Positions 1 through 5,842 of a DNA stretch of 28,613 bases are shown one piece after another (the stretch's first letter is position 1; each line of letters opens with the position of its first letter). The stretch lies in contig NZ_CALLXM010000238.1 of the NCBI RefSeq assembly GCF_937875265.1, forward strand, positions 1 to 28,613, given 5' to 3'. The notes below the pieces were generated by a model. The model was given only the letters and a program-made list of their open reading frames with translations, did no database searches and was not told the DNA's origin. The DNA is from an uncultured Acetobacter sp. (GTDB lineage: Bacteria > Pseudomonadota > Alphaproteobacteria > Acetobacterales > Acetobacteraceae). The position numbers and the translations under genes are program-made.

Positions 1-434
1 GCGTTTTCGTGCACCCATTTCAGCACGGCGTAGCAATCTTCAATGGCACCGGGGTATTTCACTTCCGGGGCCAGACGATAATCGACTGAAAAAATCTTGA
101 ATCCCATCTGGCTGGCCAGTTTCTGGCACTTCGGGTCATCCACTTCCGGGTGTCCGGCAACCAGCCCGCCGCCGTGGATATAAACCATGGCAGGTGCTCC
201 AGGCGGGCATTTGCGCGGGCTATACGTTAGAATGCGCACATCCGGCGCGTTGTTCAGGCCTGGTACATACTCTTCCTGTGATTCCACATCCGGCAGAGGC
301 TTGTTGTCCATCACCCTGATGGACGTGAGGAACGTTTCCCGCACTTCCGGCAGTGATGAAAGTGACAGGCCATCAAAGGACGGCATTGTTTCAAGAACAG
401 GAAGAAATTCGGGGTTTACGACAGATTTCGGCAT
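1..434 (-). CDS. Alpha/beta hydrolase (hormone-sensitive-lipase-like esterase), 3' end outside the window
   Basis: The minus strand is open from an ATG at 434 to the window edge, giving about 144 residues that begin MPKSVVNPEF. A strong AAGGAGA ribosome binding site lies 8 bases before the ATG, which fixes the start. The residues around 84-95 read MVYIHGGG, the oxyanion-hole motif of the alpha/beta hydrolase fold-3 (HSL/GDSAG) family, followed by VDYRLAPE, another hallmark of that family. The nucleophile Ser, Asp and His would lie beyond the window. The family hydrolyses carboxyl esters of small acyl or aryl substrates, usually in the cytoplasm. The substrate cannot be told from here. The family assignment is firm. 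The gene diverges from the exporter gene on its other side. Confidence 0.88.
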   Translation of the reverse strand, partial: MPKSVVNPEFLPVLETMPSFDGLSLSSLPEVRETFLTSIRVMDNKPLPDVESQEEYVPGLNNAPDVRILTYSPRKCPPGAPAMVYIHGGGLVAGHPEVDDPKCQKLASQMGFKIFSVDYRLAPEVKYPGAIEDCYAVLKWVHEN

Positions 435-457
435 GGTGCGTCATCTCCTTCTGGCAA

Positions 458-467
458 GTGACGTCAC
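458..467. promoter_or_regulatory. 10-bp perfect palindrome in the hydrolase leader
   Basis: GTGACGTCAC is a perfect palindrome lying 24 bases upstream of the hydrolase ATG. It could be an operator half-site or a short regulator site. I see no convincing -35/-10 pair around it, although TATAAACT on the minus strand just upstream could be a -10. A 10-bp palindrome can also occur by chance. Confidence 0.25.
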
Positions 468-640
468 AGATCATCTTGCTGAATAAGTTTATACAGTTCG
501 CATGTCTTTTTTTATTTGATAGAAGTCAAAATAAACAAACAAATTTTCGATATGAACTATGTGATGAGACAGTTTTATTATATCACTAATAAGGAATTTC
601 TATTTCTAAGCGGTGCTATTTAATTTCAGAATGAGAAGAA

Positions 641-780
641 ATAGCCGCGAGGCCGAGTGGCAAATAAAACTGTGTTTCGCCTTACTGTTGAACAAATTTG
701 TGCTTAGTCTCCGAGTAGAGAGGCCACGTCCTCCCCCTTACAGGGATCAAGCCCGGGACGGCCCGGCCTTAAGTAAGGAG
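641..780 (+). promoter_or_regulatory. Structured leader of gdx/sugE, candidate guanidine-I (ykkC)-like riboswitch
   Basis: The 353 bases between the divergent hydrolase and gdx hold no convincing gene, but the last 140 are clearly foldable. GAGG (649-652) and GTGGC (657-661) pair with CCTC (730-733) and GCCAC (723-727), closing a domain of about 85 bases. GGGATCAAGCCCGGGA (743-758) follows, close to the conserved 3' segment of guanidine-I riboswitches (GGGAUAAAAGCCCGGGA). Two mutually exclusive hairpins can form next: GGG/CCC (743-745 with 752-754) or CCGGG/CCCGG (753-757 with 762-766). CCTT (767-770) can pair with AAGG (775-778) and hide the ribosome binding site. The gene it precedes is of the guanidinium-exporter family, which such riboswitches often control. 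The 5' consensus of the class (CUAGGGUUCCG) is not seen, so this may be a divergent member or a different structured RNA. Confidence 0.45.
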
Positions 781-787
781 CGACGTT

Positions 788-1105
788 ATGGCTTGGATCT
801 ACTTGCTGATTGCCGGGTTACTTGAAGTTGTCTGGGCAACGGCCATGAAACAATCTCAAGGTTTTACAAAGATTGTTCCAACACTTGTTATGGCGGTCAC
901 TCTGGTCGCCAGTTTTATTCTTCTTTCAACAGCAATGCGAACACTCCCACTCGGTACGGCCTATATGGTCTGGACTGGAATTGGCGCTATTGGTGCCTTC
1001 GTAGTTGGTACGACTTTTCTGGGGGAGCCACTGAATGCGGGACGGATCATTGCTGCATGTCTGATCGTTGCAGGCATGATTGTTATGAAAGCAAGTGACC
1101 ACTAA
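788..1105 (+). CDS. sugE: Gdx/SugE-type small multidrug resistance exporter (guanidinium/H+ antiporter)
   Basis: This 105-residue protein has four hydrophobic helices and works as a dual-topology dimer in the inner membrane. Characterised Gdx members swap guanidinium ion for protons. The SMR landmarks are visible: the essential membrane Glu at position 13 (AGLLEVVWA), the central GTAYMVWTGIGAIG motif around 56-69, and GEPLNAGRII in helix 4. It aligns over its full length with E. coli SugE, whose WTGIGA motif separates the Gdx branch from the drug exporters of the EmrE type. AAGGAG ends 7 bases before the ATG. The structured leader upstream fits guanidine-responsive control. It appears to be monocistronic, with a hairpin terminator right behind it. 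Alternative: a quaternary-ammonium exporter, as some SugE proteins have been proposed to be. Confidence 0.93.
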   Translation: MAWIYLLIAGLLEVVWATAMKQSQGFTKIVPTLVMAVTLVASFILLSTAMRTLPLGTAYMVWTGIGAIGAFVVGTTFLGEPLNAGRIIAACLIVAGMIVMKASDH

Positions 1106-1112
1106 CGCTCTG

Positions 1113-1145
1113 GGCGGGAGGCCCATAACCGGCCTCCTGCCGTTT
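1113..1145 (+). terminator. Hairpin terminator after sugE
   Basis: GGCGGGAGGCC (1113-1123) pairs with GGCCTCCTGCC (1131-1141), 11 base pairs with one G-U, with a 7-base loop, followed by GTTTCAT. The T-run is short. The same hairpin lies between two convergent genes and may also help end transcription of arfB from the other side. Confidence 0.65.
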
Positions 1146-1152
1146 CATACTC

Positions 1153-1578
1153 TTAATCATCAAACCGTTTACTGCGGCCCTGCTTGATACCTGAGCGGCG
1201 CGCCTTGCCATCCAGCCGCCTCTGGCGGGCACCCCGGCTGGGGCGGGTGGGCACGCGATAAGCCTGTTTGTGGGCGGCTTGCCGGATAAGCTCGACCAGA
1301 CGCTGGGTGGCGTCTTCCCGGTTTTGCTGCTGGGTGCGGTAATTGCGTGCGGTGATAACAATCACCCCATCCCGCGTGGCCCGGCTGCCTGCCAGTTCCA
1401 GCAGGCGGCCGCGCACCCGTTCGTTCAGGGAGGGTGAACCCGCGGCATCAAACCGCAACTGCGCGGCGGTAGCGACCTTATTTACATTCTGGCCACCGGG
1501 GCCGGAGGCCAGAATGTAGGTAAAGGAGAGTTCCGCGTCATCCAGCGAGAGGCTGGAGGTAATGGCAATCTGCGCCAA
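1153..1578 (-). CDS. arfB: Alternative ribosome-rescue factor ArfB (peptidyl-tRNA hydrolase, class I RF-like)
   Basis: This 141-residue protein has the catalytic GGQ motif of release factors at 28-30 (GPGGQNVNK) and a basic C-terminal tail (RRLDGKARRSGIKQGRSKR), the two parts that define ArfB/YaeJ. The tail enters the empty mRNA channel of a stalled ribosome, and the GGQ loop hydrolyses the peptidyl-tRNA, freeing non-stop complexes. The length matches the E. coli protein (about 140). The start is a TTG at 1578. It is preferred because the distance to GGQ fits the family and an AGGACGG stretch precedes it; no in-frame ATG fits as well. It lies 20 bases behind the ABC-F gene, so the two are very likely co-transcribed. 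Confidence 0.93.
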   Translation of the reverse strand: MAQIAITSSLSLDDAELSFTYILASGPGGQNVNKVATAAQLRFDAAGSPSLNERVRGRLLELAGSRATRDGVIVITARNYRTQQQNREDATQRLVELIRQAAHKQAYRVPTRPSRGARQRRLDGKARRSGIKQGRSKRFDD

Positions 1579-1598
1579 GGGTCCGTCCTACGCCCTGT

Positions 1599-3248
1599 TC
1601 AGGACTTTTTCTTCTTCTCTTTCTTATCTTTTTTGTTCCGCTTTTCCTTGGCCGCACGCTGCGAGGGAGCTGCTGTGCCGCCACGGGCGCGCTCAATAAC
1701 AAAGCGGGCGTAATCATCCATATCGCCGTCAAACGGGACAATCGTGTTGTCAGAAGCCAGCCACAGGCGGTCCGCAACCAGCTCCATCAGGGAGCGATCA
1801 TGGGTAATCAGCAGCACAGCGCCTTCATACTCATTCAGCGCATCCAGCAGGGCACGGCGGCTGTCGATATCCAGATGGTTGGTCGGTTCATCCAGAATAA
1901 GCAGATGCGGGGCAGACATGGCGACCATGTTCAGCAGCAAACGGGCGCGCTCGCCACCGGAGAGCGCTTCAACCTTGGTGCCCTGCTTTTCAAAATGAAT
2001 ACCAAACTGCGCCAGCTTGGAGCGGTGCGTCTGGTCACTATCCGTAGGCCGGGCCTCCCGCATAATGTCCAGCGGGGTTTGCTGCGGGTCCAGTGCTTCA
2101 ATCTGATGCTGATGGAACCAGCCCACTTCCAGACGGGCCGAGCGAGATTCCCGCCCGGAGCGCGCCTGCAATGCCCCGGCAACCAGCTTGGCAAAAGTGG
2201 ATTTACCGGCCCCGTTCACCCCCAGCAGACCAATGCGGTCATCCACATCCAGCCGCAGGTCCAGGTCTTTCAGAATGGCCGGGTCATCCCCGTAGCCGAC
2301 GTCCACATTTTCCAGCCGCAGCAGTGGCGGGGCCAGCGGGCGCTGCGGGGAGGGCAGGATGAAGGGAGCAACCTGTGCCTCAATGGTGGTTTCAATCGGC
2401 GTGAGTTTGGCCAGACGCTTCACGCGGCTCTGGGCCTGTGCGGCTTTGGCGGCAGAGGCTTTGAAGCGGTCCACAAAGGATTGCAGATGTGCGCGTTCCG
2501 CATCCTGTTTGGCGCGGGTGGCACTTTGCAGGCGGATTTTTTCAGCCCGCTGATGCTCAAAGGAATCATAGCCGCCGGTATAGAGTTCCAGTTTGCCTTC
2601 CGTGACATGCAGCGTGAAATCAACTGAGTTGTTCAGCAGTTCACGGTCATGGCTAATGATCAGCGCGCAGTGCGGGTAGCGTTCCAGCCGGGCTTCCAGC
2701 CACAGAGCACCTTCCAGATCCAGATAGTTGGTCGGCTCATCCAGCAACAGCAGGTCAGGCTCAGAGAACAGGGCCGCAGCAAGGGCCACGCGCATACGCC
2801 AGCCGCCGGAAAACTCCGCCATAGGGCGGTCAAGGTCTTCGGTGGAGAAGCCAAGGCCGTTCAGAATTTCCGCGGCGCGGGAAGGCGCGCTGTCAGCATC
2901 AATTTCAATCAGCCGCATCCAGATATCGCCCATGCGTTCCGGCTCGGCGGTTTCCAGTTCGGCCATCAGAGTGGCGCGTTCCGCATCGGCTGCCAGAATG
3001 GTTTCCAGCAACGTGACATCTGTGGCCGGATGTTCCTGATCCACCGCCGCAATGCGGGCGGCCTTGGGGATGGAAATTTCACCGGAATCCGGCTGCAACT
3101 CGCCTTTAATCAGCTTGAACAGCGTGGATTTGCCAACCCCGTTCCGCCCGACAAGTGAGACCTTGGACGGGTTGGGCAGGCTGACGCTGGCACGGTTAAA
3201 AAACTGGCGTCCCCATGCGTTGAACACGAGGCTGTCGATCTGGAGCAT
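1599..3248 (-). CDS. ABC-F family ribosome-associated ATPase, YheS-like
   Basis: The 549-residue protein holds two ATP-binding cassettes and no membrane segments, as in the ABC-F family, which acts on the ribosome E site. Cassette 1 has Walker A GRNGVGKST (34-42), signature FSGGW (146-150) and Walker B LLLLDEP (166-172). Cassette 2 has Walker A GVNGAGKST (343-351), signature LSGGE (429-433) and Walker B LLILDEP (449-455). Between them (about 230-300) is the Arg/Lys/Ala-rich helical linker (RFKASAAKAAQAQSRVKRL) that reaches the P-site tRNA. The sequence follows E. coli YheS closely (for example SGGWRMR and the tail FDGDMDDYARFV) but lacks its long C-terminal coiled coil and instead ends in a Lys-rich tail. 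It precedes arfB, a second translation factor. No Shine-Dalgarno sequence is visible; a strong hairpin ends 5 bases before the ATG. Confidence 0.92.
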   Translation of the reverse strand: MLQIDSLVFNAWGRQFFNRASVSLPNPSKVSLVGRNGVGKSTLFKLIKGELQPDSGEISIPKAARIAAVDQEHPATDVTLLETILAADAERATLMAELETAEPERMGDIWMRLIEIDADSAPSRAAEILNGLGFSTEDLDRPMAEFSGGWRMRVALAAALFSEPDLLLLDEPTNYLDLEGALWLEARLERYPHCALIISHDRELLNNSVDFTLHVTEGKLELYTGGYDSFEHQRAEKIRLQSATRAKQDAERAHLQSFVDRFKASAAKAAQAQSRVKRLAKLTPIETTIEAQVAPFILPSPQRPLAPPLLRLENVDVGYGDDPAILKDLDLRLDVDDRIGLLGVNGAGKSTFAKLVAGALQARSGRESRSARLEVGWFHQHQIEALDPQQTPLDIMREARPTDSDQTHRSKLAQFGIHFEKQGTKVEALSGGERARLLLNMVAMSAPHLLILDEPTNHLDIDSRRALLDALNEYEGAVLLITHDRSLMELVADRLWLASDNTIVPFDGDMDDYARFVIERARGGTAAPSQRAAKEKRNKKDKKEKKKKS

Positions 3249-3253
3249 AAGGC

Positions 3254-3288
3254 GAGAGGTCCGGTAACAGGGAAGGGCCGGACCTCTC
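3254..3288 (-). promoter_or_regulatory. Perfect 11-bp hairpin between dld and the ABC-F gene
   Basis: GAGAGGTCCGG (3254-3264) and CCGGACCTCTC (3278-3288) are perfect inverted repeats with a 13-base loop. On the coding strand the hairpin starts 39 bases after the dld stop and ends 5 bases before the ABC-F ATG. There is no T-run behind it, so it is not a standard intrinsic terminator. It may be a partial terminator for dld, or a translational or attenuation element for the ABC-F gene, whose ribosome binding region it occupies. Confidence 0.55.
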
Positions 3289-3327
3289 TATACCAGTTTG
3301 ATGAAAAAGGTGAGGGCTGAGGGCGTT

Positions 3328-5049
3328 TTAGACGCTCTCCGCCACCCAGTTTCTCTTTTTGGTGGCCAGACCAATGCCGGGATTCATGCAGTTGCAGGGG
3401 TCCAGTTCCCGGTAATGTGCCAGCATGACATCCGGAGCCTGATACAGGTGGCCTACGTTATGTTCTGCCGGGTAACGCGCCCCGCGCTGGTCTAGGCCGG
3501 GGAGCATGCTGTGCTCCACGTCCATGGCGTTGTAGCCTTTTTTAATAACGTAATCCTGATGCATCACATGGCACAGGAAGTGGCCGTAATAGAGTTTGAC
3601 GATGATTTTATCTTCAATCTCTTTCGGCAGTTTTTCAAACCACTCGCGGTCATTCCGGCGCAGGGCAACGTCCAGCGCCACAATGTCTTCCGCCTCACGG
3701 TGGTGCACGGCACGGTAGCGCACGGCGGCACCGGCGGCGGCAAAGCGGTGCAGGAAGGCGCGGGAGCCTTCATCGGGCGTGCATTCAAAAAACTCACCGG
3801 CGGCTTTGCTGAAATACTGCTCCAGATAAGCCTTCATCGGGCCTGCCAGCGTGGCTGATGTTTTCAGCATCAGGTAATGTTCAAACTTGTCCCGGTAGTC
3901 CAGCATCCGCTGGGGGAGCTGGTTGGGGATAAACACGCTGAGTGCTTGCATGATGCGGTCACTCAGATTTTCAGGCAGGAAGCCGAAGTTTTTGGCAAAA
4001 ATGTCAAACCGGGACTTCATGGCAAACAGTTTCGGCAGGAATTTTGTGCCGAATTTGCGGATGACGGCAAACGTGTCCTTGCCGTATTTCTCGGCAATGT
4101 TGAACGCATCGCGGTGGATGTATTCCCCGGAAATCGGCAGTTCTTCAAACGCTGTCAGCACATGGCGGCGGAGGTCTTCCAGCTCATCCGTGCTGTTGGT
4201 CCCAATGTAGAACACCGCAGGGTCTTTTGCTGCGGGGAAGGTGTCCAGACGCACGGCAAACACCACCAGCTTGCCTGCACAGCCTGCGGCTTCATGCCAG
4301 CGGGCCGGGTCCGCGTTGAAGCGGGCGGGGGTATCTGCATCCACATCGCGCACATGCGTGATGTAATTGCCGTCATGCCCGCGGCCTGCATCCCAGTCGA
4401 TATCTGCATCGGAGAACGTGCCGGCCTGAAGCTTGTTCAGAATGGCTTCCGGGTCATTCCCCAGCTGGATGCCCAGATGGTTGACCAGCCGCAGCGTGCC
4501 GTCATCCCCCACCTGACCAAACACGGCCATTTCCGTATAGGCCGGGCCGCGCTGCACCAGCGCACCGCCAGAGTTGTTGCTGATGCCGCCCAGAACGGAC
4601 GCCCCGATGCAGGATGACCCGATAACAGAATGCGGTTCCCGCCCAATGGCCCCCAGCATGCTTTCCAGTTCATACAGCGTGGCACCCGGCAGGCAGACCA
4701 CCTGTTTGCCGCCGCCAATCATATGCGCGCCGGTTAGCCGCAGAGTGCTGATCAGCACAATCTCACGGTCATAATCATTGCCATCCGGCGTGGAGCCGCC
4801 TGTCAGGCCGGTATTGGCGGCCTGCATGATGATAATCTTGCCCGCATCCACACAGGCCTGCGCCACCCGCCAGAGTTCCACCAGCGTGCCGGGCTGCACC
4901 ACGGCCAGAACCTTGCCAGCACCAAAGCGAAAGCCGTGGCGGAAGCGGTAGGTTTCGGCTTCACTGGTCATGACATGGCTGTGGCCAGCAATATCCTTCA
5001 GGCGGCCCAGCAGAGACTGGTTCGCCGGGGTCTGGGCAGGGGCGGTCAT
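3328..5049 (-). CDS. dld: Quinone-dependent D-lactate dehydrogenase (FAD, peripheral membrane)
   Basis: The 573-residue protein aligns end to end with E. coli Dld (571). It oxidises D-lactate to pyruvate and passes electrons through FAD to ubiquinone at the inner face of the membrane, which is useful for acetic acid bacteria growing on lactate. The FAD-binding PCMH region is clear: IIIMQAANTGLTGGSTP (72-88), GNDYDREIV, and GREPHSVIGSSCIGASVLGG (136-155). The membrane-binding C-terminal domain carries RRNDREWFEKLP and GARYPAEHNVGHLY, ending with DPCNCMNPGIG. The start at 5049 is 11 bases behind a GGAG. A sigma-70-like promoter with a palindrome over its -10 lies just upstream, so the gene appears to have its own regulated promoter. 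The gene is intact. Confidence 0.96.
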   Translation of the reverse strand: MTAPAQTPANQSLLGRLKDIAGHSHVMTSEAETYRFRHGFRFGAGKVLAVVQPGTLVELWRVAQACVDAGKIIIMQAANTGLTGGSTPDGNDYDREIVLISTLRLTGAHMIGGGKQVVCLPGATLYELESMLGAIGREPHSVIGSSCIGASVLGGISNNSGGALVQRGPAYTEMAVFGQVGDDGTLRLVNHLGIQLGNDPEAILNKLQAGTFSDADIDWDAGRGHDGNYITHVRDVDADTPARFNADPARWHEAAGCAGKLVVFAVRLDTFPAAKDPAVFYIGTNSTDELEDLRRHVLTAFEELPISGEYIHRDAFNIAEKYGKDTFAVIRKFGTKFLPKLFAMKSRFDIFAKNFGFLPENLSDRIMQALSVFIPNQLPQRMLDYRDKFEHYLMLKTSATLAGPMKAYLEQYFSKAAGEFFECTPDEGSRAFLHRFAAAGAAVRYRAVHHREAEDIVALDVALRRNDREWFEKLPKEIEDKIIVKLYYGHFLCHVMHQDYVIKKGYNAMDVEHSMLPGLDQRGARYPAEHNVGHLYQAPDVMLAHYRELDPCNCMNPGIGLATKKRNWVAESV

Positions 5050-5090
5050 TGGGCAGAGGCTCCGTCTGGATCAGGTAAGGAAAAGGATAG

Positions 5091-5121
5091 GTGTTATAAC
5101 ACTCTTCTTCATCCGTGCCAG
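5091..5121 (-). promoter_or_regulatory. Promoter and operator-like palindrome of dld
   Basis: Reading the minus strand, CTGGCA (5121-5116) is followed after exactly 17 bases by TATAAC (5098-5093), a good sigma-70 pair. The 12-base perfect palindrome GTGTTATAACAC (5091-5102) covers the -10. It lies 42 bases before the ATG, giving a short leader of about 36 bases. A regulator bound there would block polymerase. GntR- or LysR-type lactate regulators are the obvious candidates, but none is in the window. Confidence 0.55.
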
Positions 5122-5203
5122 ATCACAGATATGCGTTTGAGGTGGTGCGGCATCCCGTTCCGGGTGGCAGGGGTATGGAGCGTGGGGGAAATCCGAGGTT
5201 GCT

Positions 5204-5779
5204 TTACGGTGTGGCAGCCGCCTCCGGGCTGAAATCAAACACCACAACATTGGCCAGATATGGTCCGGCAAAGGTTTTGAAGGTATCATGCGCGGGGTCA
5301 AAGCAGTTTACGTCCGTCACAATCGGGCGGCCTACGTAAAAATTCCGGTCTCCTTCTGACTGAAACGTGACCAGATAGCCCTGTTCCAGCCCGAGGTCTG
5401 AATTTTCACCGCTGCTCTGCGCCCCTGTCTCAATGGATGAGACAACCGGTTTGCCATCCGGCCTGCGGGAAAGGCTTGCCAGTGCCACAAATCGCCGAGT
5501 GACTTCGGCTCGCTGAGCGGGCGTGGTGCCGGGGCGGAAGGTGAACATCACCATATGGCGCACCGTGCCGGGCTTATAATCCGGGGCAGTAAAGCGGGTA
5601 GCCCCTACGGATTTCAGGTCGGCCCGCACAGCAAGGGCGGCGGCATCCAGCGCAGGTGTGGCAGTGGATGCAGCTTTATGCGCCGGGGCACTCAGCGCCG
5701 GTCCGGCTGCCAGCCCAAAGACCACAGCCATCGGGGCGCAGATCCGTACAGGCAGTTTCAGGATGACAGAACAGGACAT
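5204..5779 (-). CDS. Exported Dabb-domain (stress-responsive alpha/beta-barrel) protein
   Basis: The start at 5779 (MSCSVILK) is chosen over the ATG 15 bases upstream because GGAG sits 9 bases before it and because it places the signal peptide correctly: residues 1-31 are a basic start, a hydrophobic stretch and an ALSAPA cleavage region. The mature part has a Dabb-like core from about residue 74 (VRHMVMFTFRPGTTPAQRAEV) through the AGPYLANVVVFDF segment. Dabb domains are small ferredoxin-like folds, usually dimers; functions range from polyketide cyclisation to unknown stress roles. A periplasmic one is less common. It lies 63 bases behind the ClC gene and may be read through from it. The molecular function is unknown. 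Confidence 0.75.
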   Translation of the reverse strand: MSCSVILKLPVRICAPMAVVFGLAAGPALSAPAHKAASTATPALDAAALAVRADLKSVGATRFTAPDYKPGTVRHMVMFTFRPGTTPAQRAEVTRRFVALASLSRRPDGKPVVSSIETGAQSSGENSDLGLEQGYLVTFQSEGDRNFYVGRPIVTDVNCFDPAHDTFKTFAGPYLANVVVFDFSPEAAATP

Positions 5780-5842
5780 GCGTGGATTCTCCATAACGTC
5801 AAAATAAAAGATGGGGGCGGCAACTGGCGGATATCAGGCCGG

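Noticed and set aside
187..486. Plus-strand frame across the hydrolase gene
   Set aside because: The opposite strand encodes an alpha/beta hydrolase with HGGG and a strong ribosome binding site; this frame has neither.
641..770. tRNA-like segment before sugE (GCCGAGTGGC resembles a Ser/Leu tRNA D-arm)
   Set aside because: No T-arm with TTCRA, no matching acceptor ends, no anticodon stem; a structured leader explains the pairing better.
613..825. 70-codon frame overlapping the sugE start
   Set aside because: It runs through the structured leader and into sugE in another frame, with no ribosome binding site and no protein-like features.
1800..2627. Plus-strand open frame of 275 codons opposite the ABC-F gene
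   Set aside because: It mirrors the ABC-F coding sequence and has no recognisable protein features.
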